A DNA stretch of 64,000 bases from Pseudoscleropodium purum (taxonomy: Eukaryota; Streptophyta; Bryopsida; Hypnales; Brachytheciaceae), in NCBI GenBank assembly GCA_963969395.1, contig OZ017802.1, positions 7,938,501 to 8,002,500 of the forward strand, in the 5' to 3' direction. The stretch's first letter is position 1; the number at the start of each line of letters is the position of its first letter. Made by a program: the position numbers and the translations under genes. Of the stretch, positions 1 through 13,900 are shown piece by piece. The notes below the pieces were generated by a model that saw only the letters and a list, made by a program, of their open reading frames with translations, did no database searches and was not told the origin of the DNA.

Positions 1-3000
1 AATGAAATTGTCATCTCAAGCATGATTGTCCATTGTGCTGGGCTTTGAGATTAACTTCAATATTAGGGGTATCAAAAGTGGGCTAATTGGAGAATTTCCC
101 CCCCAAAATTATAGATTTATGTGTAATTTCTACAATGTCTTCAAGAACCATATTCATGTATTTGACCACATGTAGAAAATTACATAGTTCAAACTATATC
201 CTTGACAAAATATGTCAAAGTTTACTTGTAATCTTCCTTCAAACTTGACCAAATAAGAACACATTTCAAACAAAGATGTTCCAATTGATAAGACGTTACG
301 GCAAGCATTGTTTTTGTTGAAACAAAAGTAAGCATAATACACTTATGATTTGATTATTGCAAAAAGAGCAATTGGGGGATTGATTAGTCAATTTTGCAAT
401 CTAAAGGTGCACTCTTTATTAACTTATTGAGCTTCATGGATACAAAAGAAGGGATGTTTATTAGGATTAGCAACTACAATGTATACTTAGGATTGTATGA
501 TATTAATGTAAGTATATTATGCACTATTAATTATAGGACATTAAGAGTGTGTATAAGATTAGGACATGTTGACATTAGAAAAAATATGAATGTAATAGTA
601 AGAAAGAGTATGAATTAGGAAGTAACATCCCATATAGAAATAAGATAGTGTTAGTGTCTATGAAATTAGGAACTAAACTTCCTACATTTAGATTGATTTG
701 TGACGGTATCAATGGTCAAGTGGTCTAATGTAGACATATGATTTGACTAACCATATTATAATAGATTCTTCAATGACTTCGTTAAAGAGTACCAAAGTGT
801 TTTGGCCTATAAATATTAAAAGTCTTTTTCTGAATGTTTCTATATTTATAATATATGGTACTACTTGTTTCTATTCCTCTTACAATGTATGTAATTTAAT
901 ACAATTAGGTGGAATAAGTTGTATGCATGAATTTATTTTTATTCATATTAGGGCATTCTTGTACCTAAAAGTAATGTTGTATTTTAGTGAACCCAAAATT
1001 CAACGTAATGGAGGGAAAAAAATATGAAAATTTGTTATGTTGTAAAGACTATGGGGCTCAAAATACATGCCATATATGGCCAAAAAAATCACTCATTCAT
1101 GTTCTATTTTTATTCCTTGCAATCCAATTTATACCAAAAATTGTATGATAGTGCTATAGTTGGATGGTCACATGTAATTGAAAAAAAAATTATCATCCTA
1201 ATCAAAATTTATGAAATATATACATTTCTTTGTTAATATGCAAATAACTATTTTTTATATAATTAAAGTAAATGTATGTCAACTACTTTAGGATTAAAGT
1301 TGAGTGTGAGTTTTTTTTGCAATAAAAATACTTTTACAATGACTCTTTTTCAAACTCAAAGTGCCTTTCTAACATAAATTAGCTCCTTCACTATAATGGC
1401 CTCTTTTTGTTTTGCTATTGCTATCAAAAAATGGTTACATTGTCGGGGGGTTTTTTACAATAGATTTCAAGGCTTGTGACACTATAACCATTTTTAAACC
1501 CATTAATAAATACTAAAATTAAATTAAAACTCTGAAAACTTGGATCTCATAAATAAGCATAATTTACCAAAAATACATTGTTGTCTTTCATCCCAAGTGA
1601 ACCAAATTTTTCTTAGCCAAATCATAAATAAAGTGGTGAGTGTTGTCTTTTAACACAATTATGATTGCAAATTTACAAATGCATATCAAAGAATATATGA
1701 CATTGTTGATGTAGCAACATCACAACATCTAATAATAGTTTGCAATTCAAACAACCTTTACAACTTTCTTGGATCAAATTAAGTGTACCTCCAAGATTTA
1801 TATTGAAAATTGACAAGATAGCTTTCACATTACTACATCACAAACATTTGTCATTCCAAGTCATGTAGAAAAAGGATCATATGCTTGAAGAAGTTTGAAA
1901 CCAACTCCTTTCTAACTTTGTATTTACAACATACAAACAATAGGATTTCAAATGTGAGCCCTAAGTAATAAGGCGCAAAGATAGAGCTCCTATAACACCA
2001 ATAATAGGACTTTAGCTATTTCAATACCAATCACTCCCCCACTAAGATAGGAGGCTTGAATGTTGGAAGGTCATTTTGAATGGCCCCTATAAATGGGCCT
2101 TGAACCATGCAAAACATTTTGGAAATGGGTGATTCTTTTTGTTGTCAAAAAATGGTAGTACATGTGCTTCACTTGAGGACAATTATGAGTTCAAAATTGA
2201 TATTTAGATTAGCATTATTTGCTAGTAATGGAGTTTTAGTTTGATTTAATGTAAAAAATTAGAGCTCTTCATAAAGTATACTTACTATATTGGTGACTTA
2301 ATTACAATGGGGGACTACATTAAATATTTCACTTTTTTGTTCATCAAGTACTTGCTTTTCTAATAGAAACTAACCATTCAAAACACTATTTTTATTTGTT
2401 ATTGGATTGCATTGTTGTATTCAAAGGCATATTTGAATTTGTTATTATTGTACCTACGAACAAGAATAGTGACCTATGACCATATGCCTTCAATAATCCG
2501 TATTTATTTTGATTCGACTCCAAAAATTATGAAAAATTTGGGATATAGTGCTTTTCTATTGATTCCTTCACCAAAAAAATTTCAACACTATTGGCTCCAT
2601 AGATTTGTCTAGAAACACTTGTCTTTCTTTTAAGTGCACCATTCAAGAGCCTCCTACCTTTATCATGCTCCAATTCCAATTCCTTTACTATAGTAGATCC
2701 CTTCTCCCATGTCCACTATCCTCCTTCATTTTTGCTTTATCTAGAATTGTATCACAACTTTTTTTGAAACATGGCCTTGTAGTTTTGTGTTCCTACAACT
2801 TCTAATTGTATCTTAGAGATTTGAATTTCCTGACAATAACAATTATTCATTTTTGCAAGAATGAAAATCTAATATTTATACAATATTGACACATGCCCCC
2901 ATGGCATGATGAGTTAGCCAAGAGACTCCTTGTTAGATGACTTTTTTAACTCAATATTGACATAGAAACTTTGAATGTAGATTGCAAGAACAATTTATCT

Positions 3001-5700
3001 TCAAATCCAATAGGCAATATCATGTTGAAAAGTTCTTTCAACTTGTCCTTCTAATTGTATAAATGATTACACATTCCAAAAATTGAGAATTCACATAGCT
3101 TCCAAAGTCTATTACTAACAATTTCACAAAGAAAACTTTGAATGCATACTACTACAAGAATTTAAATAAAAAATCTAACATGCAATATACAATTTGAAAT
3201 GCTTTAAAAGTTCACTTCTATATAACACAACTTGAAATTCTAAAGATTGATAATACAAAAGGCCTCCAAAGTTTGTTGCTAAAGGTTTGAGACATTCCCC
3301 ATAGGGGGAATTTAGCTCAGAATTAAAAGGTAAATATGATGGGAACAAAAAAGGAACATTATGGGACATTTAGTTAACTTGGTGTTTTCATTAGCCTTCT
3401 TATTTCTATTGAAATTAACCCCTAAAAGATTGGGGATGTTTTCCAAGAGAAATTGTCAGAAATTGCCATCTTCTAAAGCATTTATCAAAATTGGTTTCTT
3501 TAACATCAACCATATAAAAGTGTAGTAGAATATAATTAAAATGTGTTAAAATTTTTTTTATCACTTTTGACCCCATGGATTGAAAGATTATAACATTTAA
3601 AGTGTAAAAAATAACTTCTTTTCATTCTTGCAAGACGTGTTTAGTAAACTTTCAGCCCTCTAGAGTAAAGATTTTGTTCTATCCAAAATTGAGCCTCAAC
3701 AACATTGAAAACTAAATCTTGTTGAGCATGCAAAAATTTAGAAGCAAATAAGGGGTCTACTATATTCTAAATCACCCAACAATACAAAGAAGCAAAAAAA
3801 AACTAGCAATACACTAGTCATTTTTTGATGATTTCTTGTGCAATGAAGATATTTTTATTTGAAATTCAAACAAGGAAACTTAGAGACAAAAATTTGGAAC
3901 ATGTGGAAAAAATTTCAAGAATTTTTGGTGCACAAATTTTAATTGTTTGAAGTTAAAAGAAAATGTTTTTTTCAAACTTACCTTGCAAGGTTAGTAAAGT
4001 TTGTAGTCCTCCCAGAATGAGTTTTTTGCACTAAAAGTAATTCAAAAAATTGCATATTATATCATATTACTTATACACATGCAAGATTTCAAAAATAGAT
4101 GCAAAATTTAGCAAAAGATTCTTGGATTTTCTTAGGTAGTATCCAATTGGTATTTTTAATGAGCATAGAGAGGGTGAATGTCTCCATCTTGTGTCTTTTT
4201 CCATTAATACTCATTCATTTTTTACTTCATCATCACATATCCAAATTCCAATTGTCCCTTAAATGGACAATTGATCCTTTAGGGATTAAATGATTTGTAT
4301 TTTACTCTATAGGGACGCCAAGGACTAATAACATACAATGAACGACTTTAAAAAAAATGTAGAAATGAAGAATGCACCTATTTATTCTATAATTGAATCA
4401 TTTTTGGTTGATTACCTTGGTGATACTAGAGCTTCCTAGCAGCTTTGTTAGAAAATAAATAAAGAAAAGGTTGCCCAAATTTTTGGAAAATTACTAATCT
4501 AGTTTGTCCAAGAAATTAATGTATATATTAAAGGAATGCCTAATTCATAGAAATTCAACTCACTCTACACAATCTTGCATCTCTCATTTGTCAATAATTG
4601 TGCACATACATTGCAAAGTAGTTTGCCTTGCTACTTTGGCCAATCTAAAGTACAATCTTTGATAAAGAAAACATATCTTTCACATGCAATAAACCTTGAC
4701 ACTTAACAAAACTCTAACAGACAAGGTAGAGAGTTTAAATAGGGTTTGGAGGTCAAGACAAGGGTTTAGGTAAATGCAACCACTTTAAATGGAAGTAGTA
4801 GCAATTGTTCAAAAATTGTAAAAACAAATTGGATGAATAACTCATTTATTTTAATTATATTTGAAAATTTTCCAATTTTAGTATATGTATTTTTTAACCC
4901 CTAATTGTTATTCGTACTTTAATTAATTATTAGGCAAAAAGTTGTCCAAGGTGCTAGGAAGCTATGGTAGATTTAATCTTCTCCCAATTTTTTCTATCCA
5001 TTTGTTTGTGCATGTAAAAATAAAAATTTATTTCTATCCGCCATTTGGATTTTGTTTTAAGAAAAAAAATGTAGCCAAGACTATGTTTGCAACAAAGTCT
5101 AATGTACTATGAATTTTTAGCTTTTCTTTGCATTGCAAGGTTTTCCTACACATGTTTCATTTTTTTATTACCTACAAAGACTTCTAAGTATATGCTTCAT
5201 GTACCTAATATGATCTAGAGTATGTTAGATTTTTGTATTCAAAATTCAATGTGCAAAAACTATCCACAAACAACTGTCAAAGTTATCTAAAATTCTGTGG
5301 TAGGGTCCCCAAAACTTTTTCTTTGACCTCTTATCCTAATGTTTTACTATATATACAATCAAACTTCACAAAATCTAAATTTATCACATGTTCTTATAAA
5401 TGTGTAGTCCAAGATCTTGTGATTTGCTTCCCAAAAAATTCATATTTTTGTTTTGTTGGTTCAATGCACAAGAAATGATAGTTTTATGTAATTTTTGTCA
5501 TAGAAAATACCTTGTGACTTCAGTGATTAAATCAATTATGGACATGGTGAAGATAAAACTTATTATTTTTTTCAAGATACAAAGTAGAATTAACAACACT
5601 CTTAACCATTACAACATGGCTTGTGGCATTTGAAAGTATAGTCATTACCAATTTGAGTTAATTACGTACAAAACTAAAGGTAATGCAAACTAACAAAATT
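1..5700. other. AT-rich intergenic DNA, no gene seen
   Basis: Very AT-rich sequence with frequent stops in all frames. The open frames are short, lack recognisable domains and read like chance. It contains a TTAA-CCCCTAAA end at about 3415 whose following 200 bases resemble the starts of the TTAA elements at 18.6 and 29.1 kb. A plausible opposite end (CTTTAGGGATTAA) lies at 4278-4289, but the interior between them does not obviously match. Nothing else could be supported. Confidence 0.6.
3415..4289 (+). mobile_element. possible diverged TTAA-bounded element
   Basis: The left end reads TTAACCCCTAAAAG and is followed by roughly 200 bases resembling the first part of the 29106-30039 element (same order of short blocks, ending in a 'ttataacattt..aagtg' stretch). 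The right end reads CCTTTAGGGATTAA. The span of 875 bp is close to the 934-935 bp of the two clear copies. The middle is not recognisably similar, so this may be one old copy or two unrelated fragments. Confidence 0.35.
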
Positions 5701-5761
5701 GCATCCCTACCAAAACATAGTAGAACCGTGGAAGCAAAAAAAAGTTATAAGATTCATGGAC

Positions 5762-6109
5762 TAAGGGGTGCTTCACACATGGGCCGACCAAGACGAGAGG
5801 CCGTGGGAGTTCATGGCCAAACTTTGGGCGAGAGTCCAAAGAAATGGGCAATAAATGAGCAATTTGATGGACTCTCGACTAAAGTTTGGGTCGCCACAAA
5901 GTGATGACCCAAACTTTGGTCGAGAGTCCATCGTGAGGCCATTGATACATAGGAGCTTGGGCTTCCATGTAGGCACTTTGGAAGGCGATGGATTTTGGAT
6001 TGTGCCACCTTGTGTGAAGGGTCAAGAGGTAGAAGTCGGGGTTTTCTGAAATTTGATTGGTGGAGGCCGACAGACTCTCAACCTTGGGCCCATGTGTGAA
6101 GCAGCCCTA
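5762..6109. mobile_element. MITE-like element with 24-bp TIRs and a strong internal hairpin
   Basis: The left end (5762-5785) and the right end (about 6086-6109) are inverted repeats sharing the core TGCTTCACACATGGGCC and starting TAAGGGG / TTAGGGC. Inside, 5866-5892 and 5906-5932 pair over 27 bases with one mismatch around a 13-base loop. The element is much richer in G and C than its flanks and has no coding capacity. The TIR style (A/T-AGGG..TGCTTCACAC) recalls hAT-type ends, but I do not see a clean 8-bp target duplication, so the superfamily is not assigned. GC-richer sequence continues to about 6290 and may belong to the same insertion. Confidence 0.75.
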
Positions 6110-6587
6110 AGAGCTTCCCCATTGCAGCTCTGGAAACAGGTTCCACACAGCAAATGGCTGGGCGGAGGTTGTGGAAGTGCCCCACAGTAGGCAAGTGAGA
6201 CAGTGAAATCAGACCGGGCACACCAAATTTTGTTGAATACACAAGCAATTTGTGTGTCTTTGTTGCGCCTCACTATAAGATCTGACAATACTTTTCATCC
6301 CATTATCCCATTATTGAGGTGAAGATCCACAGTTGACCTCCAGCTAGTCACTAGCCACTGTTAGATAGCTAATTCTAGGACCCAAGAATTGAAATATATC
6401 AAGAAAAATGAGAAATTACCAATGTCAATTGACAATATACCTTAAAAAATTTGTGGCAATGTAAGTGATTTGTGGCATTGGCATGTTGTGGGCAAATAGG
6501 GTGGAGAGGTTGTGTTCACAAAGAAACTCATTGCCCATCATGAATATTCAAAGTGTATGAGATAAATTGAAGATGAAAACTTGACAA

Positions 6588-7085
6588 CTCATTGTCAAAA
6601 CTTAGGAATTGTGTTTGAAGTAGAATTTTAGACCTCATTTTGGCATAGTAGAATAGTTTTGTTTTTTTAACAATCTTTAAGCTAAGAAAAGCTAAAATAT
6701 AAAGATAAGTTACATTTCCATAAACCCATTTGATATTTTTGAACCTCCATTCAATTGTTATGGACAGAATTAAAAGAGGAAGTTTGAAAATGTAAAAAAA
6801 ATTCTTTGCCAATCCCTCTCTGAATTTTGTCCATAACTTTTGAGTAGAGTCTCTAAATATCGAATGGATTTTAAAAGATGGAAGTTATCTTTATTTCCCA
6901 ATTTTTCTTTGTTCAAAGATTTTTTTTAAGAATTATTCTACTATGCCAAAATGAGGTTTGAAATTTTACTTTAAACATAATTCTTATTTTTGACTAACCA
7001 GGAGTGGTTGAACTCCTAATAATTCCAATTTACATATACCATATTGGTTGTTTCACATCCTACCATCCCATATGTATATAAAGAT
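6588..7085. repeat. large foldback repeat, copy 1 (left arm shortened)
   Basis: Two arms of roughly 200 bases face each other. The left arm carries 'cctcattttggcatagtag' and the right arm its reverse complement 'ctactatgccaaaatgagg'; matching blocks continue inward to 'gttatggacag..' / '..tgtccataac'. The right arm runs on to a CCTACCATCCC block that pairs with the outer left arm only in copies 2 and 3. No protein is encoded. The same family appears at 9990-10535, 23553-24125, 52760-53075 and 53945-54480. Confidence 0.8.
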
Positions 7086-7089
7086 ATTT

Positions 7090-9160
7090 TCTTACCAATA
7101 GGAAAATCTAAGTAAGATATAAATTCTTTTGCAACATCATCAACCAAATTTTCATGAATTGAAAGATAATTTTCTTTTTCTTAAACACATTATGTTTACA
7201 ATTTGAATTTTTATCAACAAAACTACCTCACTAGGGGCGTATCCCACTTGATGTGCCTATTTGGTGAGTCTGCTGTGAAAAAGGGGTATTTTAAGTGAGT
7301 TTTGAAGTATAATCCTAAACATAAGATTATAAGTAATGATCTTTAAAGAGATTTTCAGCAAATTTTGACTAGAAATATTAGTGTTTCTAATAAAATTTTG
7401 CCAAAAACCTCCTTAAGGGTCATTGCTTTATTGCTTATAATCTTATACTTAGGACTATATTTAAAAACTCACTTAACACACACCTTTTTCTTGTTTTGGT
7501 TGGACCACTTGAGGAGTTAGGGATTGTGCATAACAATACTAATTGGAATTAGAACTAGATTTCTTTTATGTCCAAATTTTATGCATAATTCTTCCATTTA
7601 ATTTGCTAAAATTGTCCCTCTACAAAAATAGAACATTGTCCAAAAGAATGCTTTAATATACTTTCTCTCTTTGGAACCAATTGAAATAATAATTATATTC
7701 TTCCACAGCTAATTTTTCTCTATCACAAAAAAAGTTTAAGAAAATCATGCCTATAATTGAGATCATTGGAGTTTACTTGAACATTCATTTAGAAATAGTT
7801 TACTCAAAAATATTATGAAATTAATTGTTTAAATTTGTTTTTTAATATGCATATTGAAAGCTCTTTGACTAGAAATACCATTTCATTGTTATAAAGTAGA
7901 TTTGACACCATGTCTATTGCTACCTTATGTAACAAGCTTTGAAAAATTTGTAGAGAAAAACTTTGTAATAGCATGGTTCACGAGTCCTTACACATGAAAA
8001 TTGAGTGTACTTCGAAATTAGGTACGATACTTCACTTTAATTTACTTTAGCCTATATTAATACTTAAAAGAAGCAACCTCCTATGACCAAGGTAGTCACC
8101 AAAACTACTTTGATTATTGAACCAATAGGTGTATTTATTTTTACAATGAATAGTGAAGTCATCCATTGACCACTTTTTGGCCTCAATATCCTTTAAGGAT
8201 CAAATGGTATCTATACTTTAAAATCAAGATGATTGTTTTGTTTATAATGGTGAGATCTTTGCAACCACATGTCTCCCAATCACGTTCTTAATCTCATTGG
8301 AAAGTTCTTTGCAAAGAAGGGTATACATGCTTTATTTTGTGGCATTCGAACCTATAGCATGAAAGTAATTGAATTTCAAAGTTTTCATGAATTAAAAATT
8401 TAGGAAAATTAATTTCACTTTTATTTTGGTTGTCACAACAATACGTGACACACTAAGTGATAATGAAATAAAATACTATAGTATTGTAATAATAAAAACA
8501 AAGCTATATCCATGTACGTCTAAAGTCCCAAAAGTTATATTCTAAAAGTCTCAAGTCTATAGACCAATTCAGATCTTTGTTAGATTATAGAAAGGCAGTG
8601 AAAAATATTTTATGTGGAACTTGAAGTTTTGTAATGTAAAACTTAAAACTCTAGTAGGAAGAATACATATTGAGTTTTATTCTCCCTTATGTTCAATATT
8701 TCACATTTGGTTACAAAATGTTTATCCACATTTAGAAAAGACTCCAATATGCTACAAGGGATTTGAAATTGGATTAATGTTCATTAGAATTTACAAGGTT
8801 GCAACTAATCTAATGGAATATATTTCACTTTGTTTCTCATGCAAATTTGAAAGTAGGATGAACTCATAATCAACTCATGATCAACTCCATGATTAGCTCA
8901 ATAACTCTAATTCTATAATGCTAGTGTCTAAATTGATTTTAAAATTGAGCCTAAAGCGGTGTAATTATTGTAGAAGAGTAGAATTTATATTATCTATAAT
9001 TAATCACACTTACTATGGGAGGTCAAAAGAAAAACCCAACATGAATCTTTAAGCGGGACTTAATGGATATCTATAATGGTTAAAATATCCTTCCCTTCTA
9101 AAAATTTATGATCATATGTAAGTTCATCTTGTAACATGTACTAATAAAACAAATCAATGT
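7090..9160. other. AT-rich intergenic DNA with one old hairpin element
   Basis: Apart from the hairpin element at 7276-7494, I see no gene, RNA gene or clear repeat here. An 85-codon open frame near 8612-8869 has no recognisable domain and ordinary AT-rich composition, so it is taken as chance. Confidence 0.5.
7276..7494. mobile_element. degenerate CACTA-like hairpin element (same family as 15924-16145)
   Basis: The arms match those of the near-perfect palindrome at 15924-16145: an outer 'aggtgtgttttaagtga'-type block, then 'cataagattataag', then 'aggagattttcatc', then the mirror image. Here the arms carry many substitutions and the terminal CACTA/TAGTG bases are no longer recognisable. This looks like an older copy of the same short non-autonomous element. 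Confidence 0.7.
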
Positions 9161-9162
9161 AC

Positions 9163-9395
9163 TTAATTCCTAAAGTTCTTTGACTATATTTTACCAAAAA
9201 ACCCTCAATATAGGTCGTTTTGATGGCAAAGTCCCCCCGCCAAAATGACAAATGAAATCTTGTTGCATCTTATTGTAAGATCTAGTAGTAGACTTTTTCA
9301 TTACATTGTACTAAAAAAATAGGAGGTTTTGACTACATAAATTATGAGATTATTAGGTTTGAAGTTGAAAAAAGTGTTTCATGTAGGCATCCAAA
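9163..9395 (+). mobile_element. left-end fragment of the TTAA-bounded repeat family
   Basis: About 230 bases resemble the beginning of the 29106-30039 element: 'cctaaagttctttgacta' near the edge, then an 'ccaaaaa-ccctcaa' block, and finally a 'ttatgagattattaggtttgaagttgaaaaa' type block. A closely related fragment lies at 23254-23495. Both are followed some distance on by a large foldback repeat, so the two loci may descend from one composite duplication. Confidence 0.55.
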
Positions 9396-9989
9396 TTCTT
9401 GGTAGCTTTGATTTGGGGACACTTTTGCACAAATTAATTTCACTTTTTTATATGAACTTTTTTTGCTTTCTTTTTGTGAAAGAATTGGTCACATTTCAAA
9501 AAAATTCATAACATTTCAAATTTGGAAATATATATTAAAACATTATAATAGGGAACTTCAACAAAACTAGCTTCAACAAAAGTCTTATACAAAAAACCAT
9601 TTCCAACAATTTATAGTTTGCAAGTACAACAATCTCTTCAAAATGTGAATGGTGGAGTTCTAGATTTCAGCTAGCCCTATAGAAGGGAAAGAAATTACCC
9701 AAAATATCAAGCTTTGGCAAATTCGATCAATCTATGACCAAACTCAAGTAAAAGGCAAATTAGACCTGACATTGACAAGGCCGGTTTAGGGTTAGCTATG
9801 CCTGACTCATCATGGATCACTGACAATGGACCATGTTCCCCTAGATTTTGAAGACATCCCTTATTGCATAGAACATAGGTTTAAAACTTTTGACATTAAC
9901 CTCAATGACATCAAACTGTATGGCATCTACTTCACATAGTTCTGAGAGTTACTTTCATATCTCGTAAATGTGGTGAGAATGTATTTATA

Positions 9990-10535
9990 TAAGAGGGATG
10001 GTAGGAGGCAAAATAAACAATGTGGGATATGTAAATTAGAATTAGTAGGAGTTCAATTGCTCATAGTTAAGAGAAAAAAATTGAATTGTATTCAAAGTAA
10101 AATTTTAGGCCTCATTTTGGTATAGTAGAATAACTTTTTCCAAAAAACTTTGAACTAAGAAAAGTTGGTAAATTAATCTCAATTTCATCTCCAAAAATCC
10201 ATTTGTGATTTTGAGCCTTCAATCAGAAGTTATGGACAAAATTCAAAGTGAATGTTTGATAGTGTCAAGTAAAATGTCCATTTCAACCCCTCCCTCAACT
10301 TTATCCATAACTTTTGACTAAAGACTTGAAATCTCAAATGGGTTCTTGGAGATGAAAGTGAGATTGATTTACCAACTTTTATTAGTTCAAGGTTTTTTGA
10401 AAAAAGATATTTTATTATATCCAAATGAGATCTAAAATTCTACTTTGAACACAATTCTTGCTTTTCGCTTAACTTTGAGCTTTACATATTCCATATGGTA
10501 TGTTTTGCCTCCTACCATCCCTCTTGTGTAAATAG
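9990..10535. repeat. large foldback repeat, copy 2 (about 545 bp)
   Basis: The outer edges pair as 'agggatggtaggaggcaaa' near 10000 with 'ttttgcctcctaccatccct' near 10505-10525. Pairing blocks then continue through the arms ('cctcattttggtatagtag' against its counterpart near 10410-10430) down to a short centre near 10260-10290, where 'gttatggacaaaattca' faces 'ttatccataac'. Each arm is about 260-270 bases with substitutions and small gaps. A chance 64-codon frame inside it is not a gene. Confidence 0.85.
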
Positions 10536-10539
10536 CTTA

Positions 10540-10985
10540 TCTTCTCATTCTCTAGTTACTAATGCAAGTGATTCTTTTGAAGCTCTTCGAGACATTAATT
10601 GAGTATATCAATTTCTTTGAGTGTATTGCCAAAATTTCTAGAACTATTAGGGCTGCTACTTATCTCCAATTGCCACTACCTCCTCATAAACCATGAATAC
10701 TATGAATTTTTGAAGAAAAAAAATAAGAAACTCAAATGCAAATTATGCTCAAAGAATCCAAAAAATTTAGAGTAGAAGTACATTGTAGTGTACCCCCACA
10801 TGAAACCAAAAAACAACAAAAATGTACACTAAAATGCTTATTTTACAAAACCTGAAACGTTTTATTCAGCACTCATGAAAATTTTCATTTTTGATAAAGT
10901 TCCCCGGTGAGAAATTAAAAAAACAAACTGAAATGTCTTGAATATAACATCATTCAACAAAGTTGCACACCCAAAATAGGATGAA
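10540..10985. other. AT-rich spacer
   Basis: Unremarkable AT-rich sequence between the foldback repeat and the GC-richer island. No feature seen. Confidence 0.4.
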
Positions 10986-13900
10986 AATCATCCATTCTGC
11001 ACCAAGCACAAACTGGCCACGATCCCAAGGACACAAACCGTCCACGGCGTTATTCCAGGCGGCTACTGTAATCGATCAGTTACTCCGTAAGTCCGTATTA
11101 CTTTTCTCGTCGGTTTTGAACTTCAGTTGCGGTTGAAGTAAGTTTCGGCTTCTCATGCAACCCCCCTTCCTGGTGACGATGCGCAGTTCGAAAGCAGCTT
11201 GAGCAACTGGCCGACGAACTGCCTGGCCTGGCTGCCCAGTGGACTTGTTGCAGACACGTTGATTGCAAAAGCAAAGGCCATGCGTCTCGGGTAGCGTGTC
11301 ATGACATTCCAGAAGACAAGCCTTCAGGCTGATCGCCTCTGTACTGGAGCCTCCAGAGAAAGGATCAAAAATAGCTAGACCAGGCGTAGCCCAGCCCTTT
11401 TCTGCATCACTGCTTGATTTCTTCGAATTCAAAGAACCGAACCTCAGGCTTTTGCCCAACTAGGCGCCTAGGAAGTTGCATTGAATAAGTTTGTTTTAAT
11501 TTACGAGGGATCAGATTGAACTCCCATCCTCCCACACACTGTATACTCGACTGACTCAAGACTAATTAAGAATTGCAACACTTTTCAGTTCATTGCGTGA
11601 ACATACAATGTAAACGTGACTGATTGCCTCCTGCAATCTACGTACGCCTAGCTCAGGCGGAATTACACACTCTAGGATGACGTACCCAATTTCACCCCAT
11701 TTCACTACAGCTGAGTTAGATCTGAAGATTGAATTTGTCCTGTTGATTGCACATCTCAGGCATTCAGCAATTTCTACACGGGTCGGCCAGTTGTGAATCC
11801 ACGCAATTCAACGATACTCTTTTTGCTCGTCCCTTTTCAGTCAGTGCAGTTGGAGAAAGCTGACGGCGGGTACTTCGTGCTTGTGTAAGCCTCCTGCTCC
11901 CAGGAGCAAAGCCATTCCATGAAACGAGATAAGGGGTCTATAAAGTGGATTAGAGACACCAATGTCCTTTAGCTTTGAACCCATGCCAGCGTCGCAGTTC
12001 TAGCCAACTTGCAACGTGCACCTCAACGCTCTCTCTTGGTAATTTGGTTGGGTACAATTCGATTTTCACTACAGTAGCTAGTAGAAAGGAGGTCTTTGGA
12101 GATCCAAACGACACTGTCTGTCAAAACTTGAGGCCCAATGCCCATACGGGCACTAGTTTAGTGCACGGACCGCCTTTCTACTTTGTGCTTGGTTGTATAT
12201 TTCGATCCTGTACGTATAGTTACCCAAACGTAGGACAAATTCATTGGCAAAAGAAATCAAACAACAAGGAACAGAATGAAAAAAAGGTAAGTGTGTCATA
12301 TTTACACTATAAGCGTGTATTGTGTTAGGCATATTGATTAAAGTGGGGAAAAAACCCAGTACCGTATCTTCAGTTCTGCGTGCAACGGTCTCCCCCACAA
12401 AAAGTGCTCCCACAGAGTTTAGATAACAAGCTTATTACGAGTGACGGACTTGAGCTAAACTACTTGGCCTAGCCAGTAGTAAATGAATTGGGACAGTAAG
12501 TCGAATATTGACCGCTGGCACTTGTAAGGCTATCCTTGAAGGAATCTTGAACAGGCCCAATGCCAAAGACGGCGCTCTGCCCCCACCCCTCACCCACTCA
12601 CCCACTCTCTCTCCCACATCTGCTGCCTCCTGCCATCTCTCATTAGTCACTACTCTACGTACCTTTCCTGCACATTGTAGTGTTGGTAGGCCTGAGGGAA
12701 ATTTTTCTGAAAATTCAAATCCAATGGCGAGCTTGCTTGCAATGGAAGATATCTCATGCTACGAAGTCAATCATGGCATCCCTGCAAAAATCCAAACTCC
12801 AATAGGAGACCCAAGGACATGATAATAAGTGATGCTCGACCACTTCGTATTCCAAGAAAGCTTCCAAACACACCAAGCGGCAAGCGTCTTCTTTCCGGTC
12901 AGGCCTTCTGGTTTCCCCGGGGCCCGGGCGCCTTCAACCCTCGTTTCGTCTCCCTGTCTTATTATTTTTAGTATTCCGCGAATTTGTCCACTGTTGTGAC
13001 TCATGTGACACCTGATCGAGAGCTACGCGAAGCTATTGACATAGCCCGTAAAGTGCCATGACTAGGGAGACTGTTCACTGCGGCAGGAGGTCCTTTTTGG
13101 CAGTAGGGATCTTGCTCAGTAAATGGATAGTTGCGGTCAGTGCAGGGAGTGTAGCTGTGTTGCCCTGGGAGATATTAAGTGAAGCTAGACTAGTTGTCCG
13201 TGCATCCATGTGCCCAAGAACTGGAAAAGCCTTCCCAAATTTTCGGGTCTGCTACGAAACGGGTTAGATCTGTGCTGGGCGGTGGGCCTTTTATAAAGCA
13301 AGTGGCATCAAACTTTCGTGGGCTTCCGTTGGTTGTCACGCGTAGTTTGTAATGAATTCAAATCTCTGCCAAAGAAATGAAGTGGAGCAAGTCCTGGAAT
13401 TATTCTTGTATTTCGAGTCTGTAAATTGAAAAGATTGCAGCATTGCATATCGAATGATCGAATGGAGGTGATTCCAGCTAGTCAACTCTTACTAGCTAGT
13501 GATTTAGATTGCCAAAACCATGATTGTATGATTGTGAGCTGCGATGAATTTTTTTCTGTTATAAAAGGCAGGTGCACAGTGCAGAATCGAACGGAACTGA
13601 AGGCTCCCTGGGTTTGGGAAGCAGTTAGAGAGAATCTGGGAAAACAATGAAATCCGAATATTAAAATGGGAATAGAACCGACTCCACAGAACTACGGTGT
13701 ACCCTTGGCTGGTTTCCCAGCTAGCTACGACGGAGCAGGAGGTCAGAGACTGAAGCTCTTTGTTGGAGTCCTACCGTAGCTGAGTGAAAGTGCACCGTCT
13801 AGGCCTGGCAACAGAGGAAGTTTTATGAAACTTATGATCAGCAGCTAGCTACCCTTGGAACTCAGTTGCGGATCCGCAGCTTCAAGAGGTGGTAGAAAGA

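Noticed and set aside
11975..12328. 117-codon plus-strand frame in the GC-richer island
   Set aside because: No recognisable domain, and it overlaps other frames of similar quality on the opposite strand. Only the longest frame of the island was listed.
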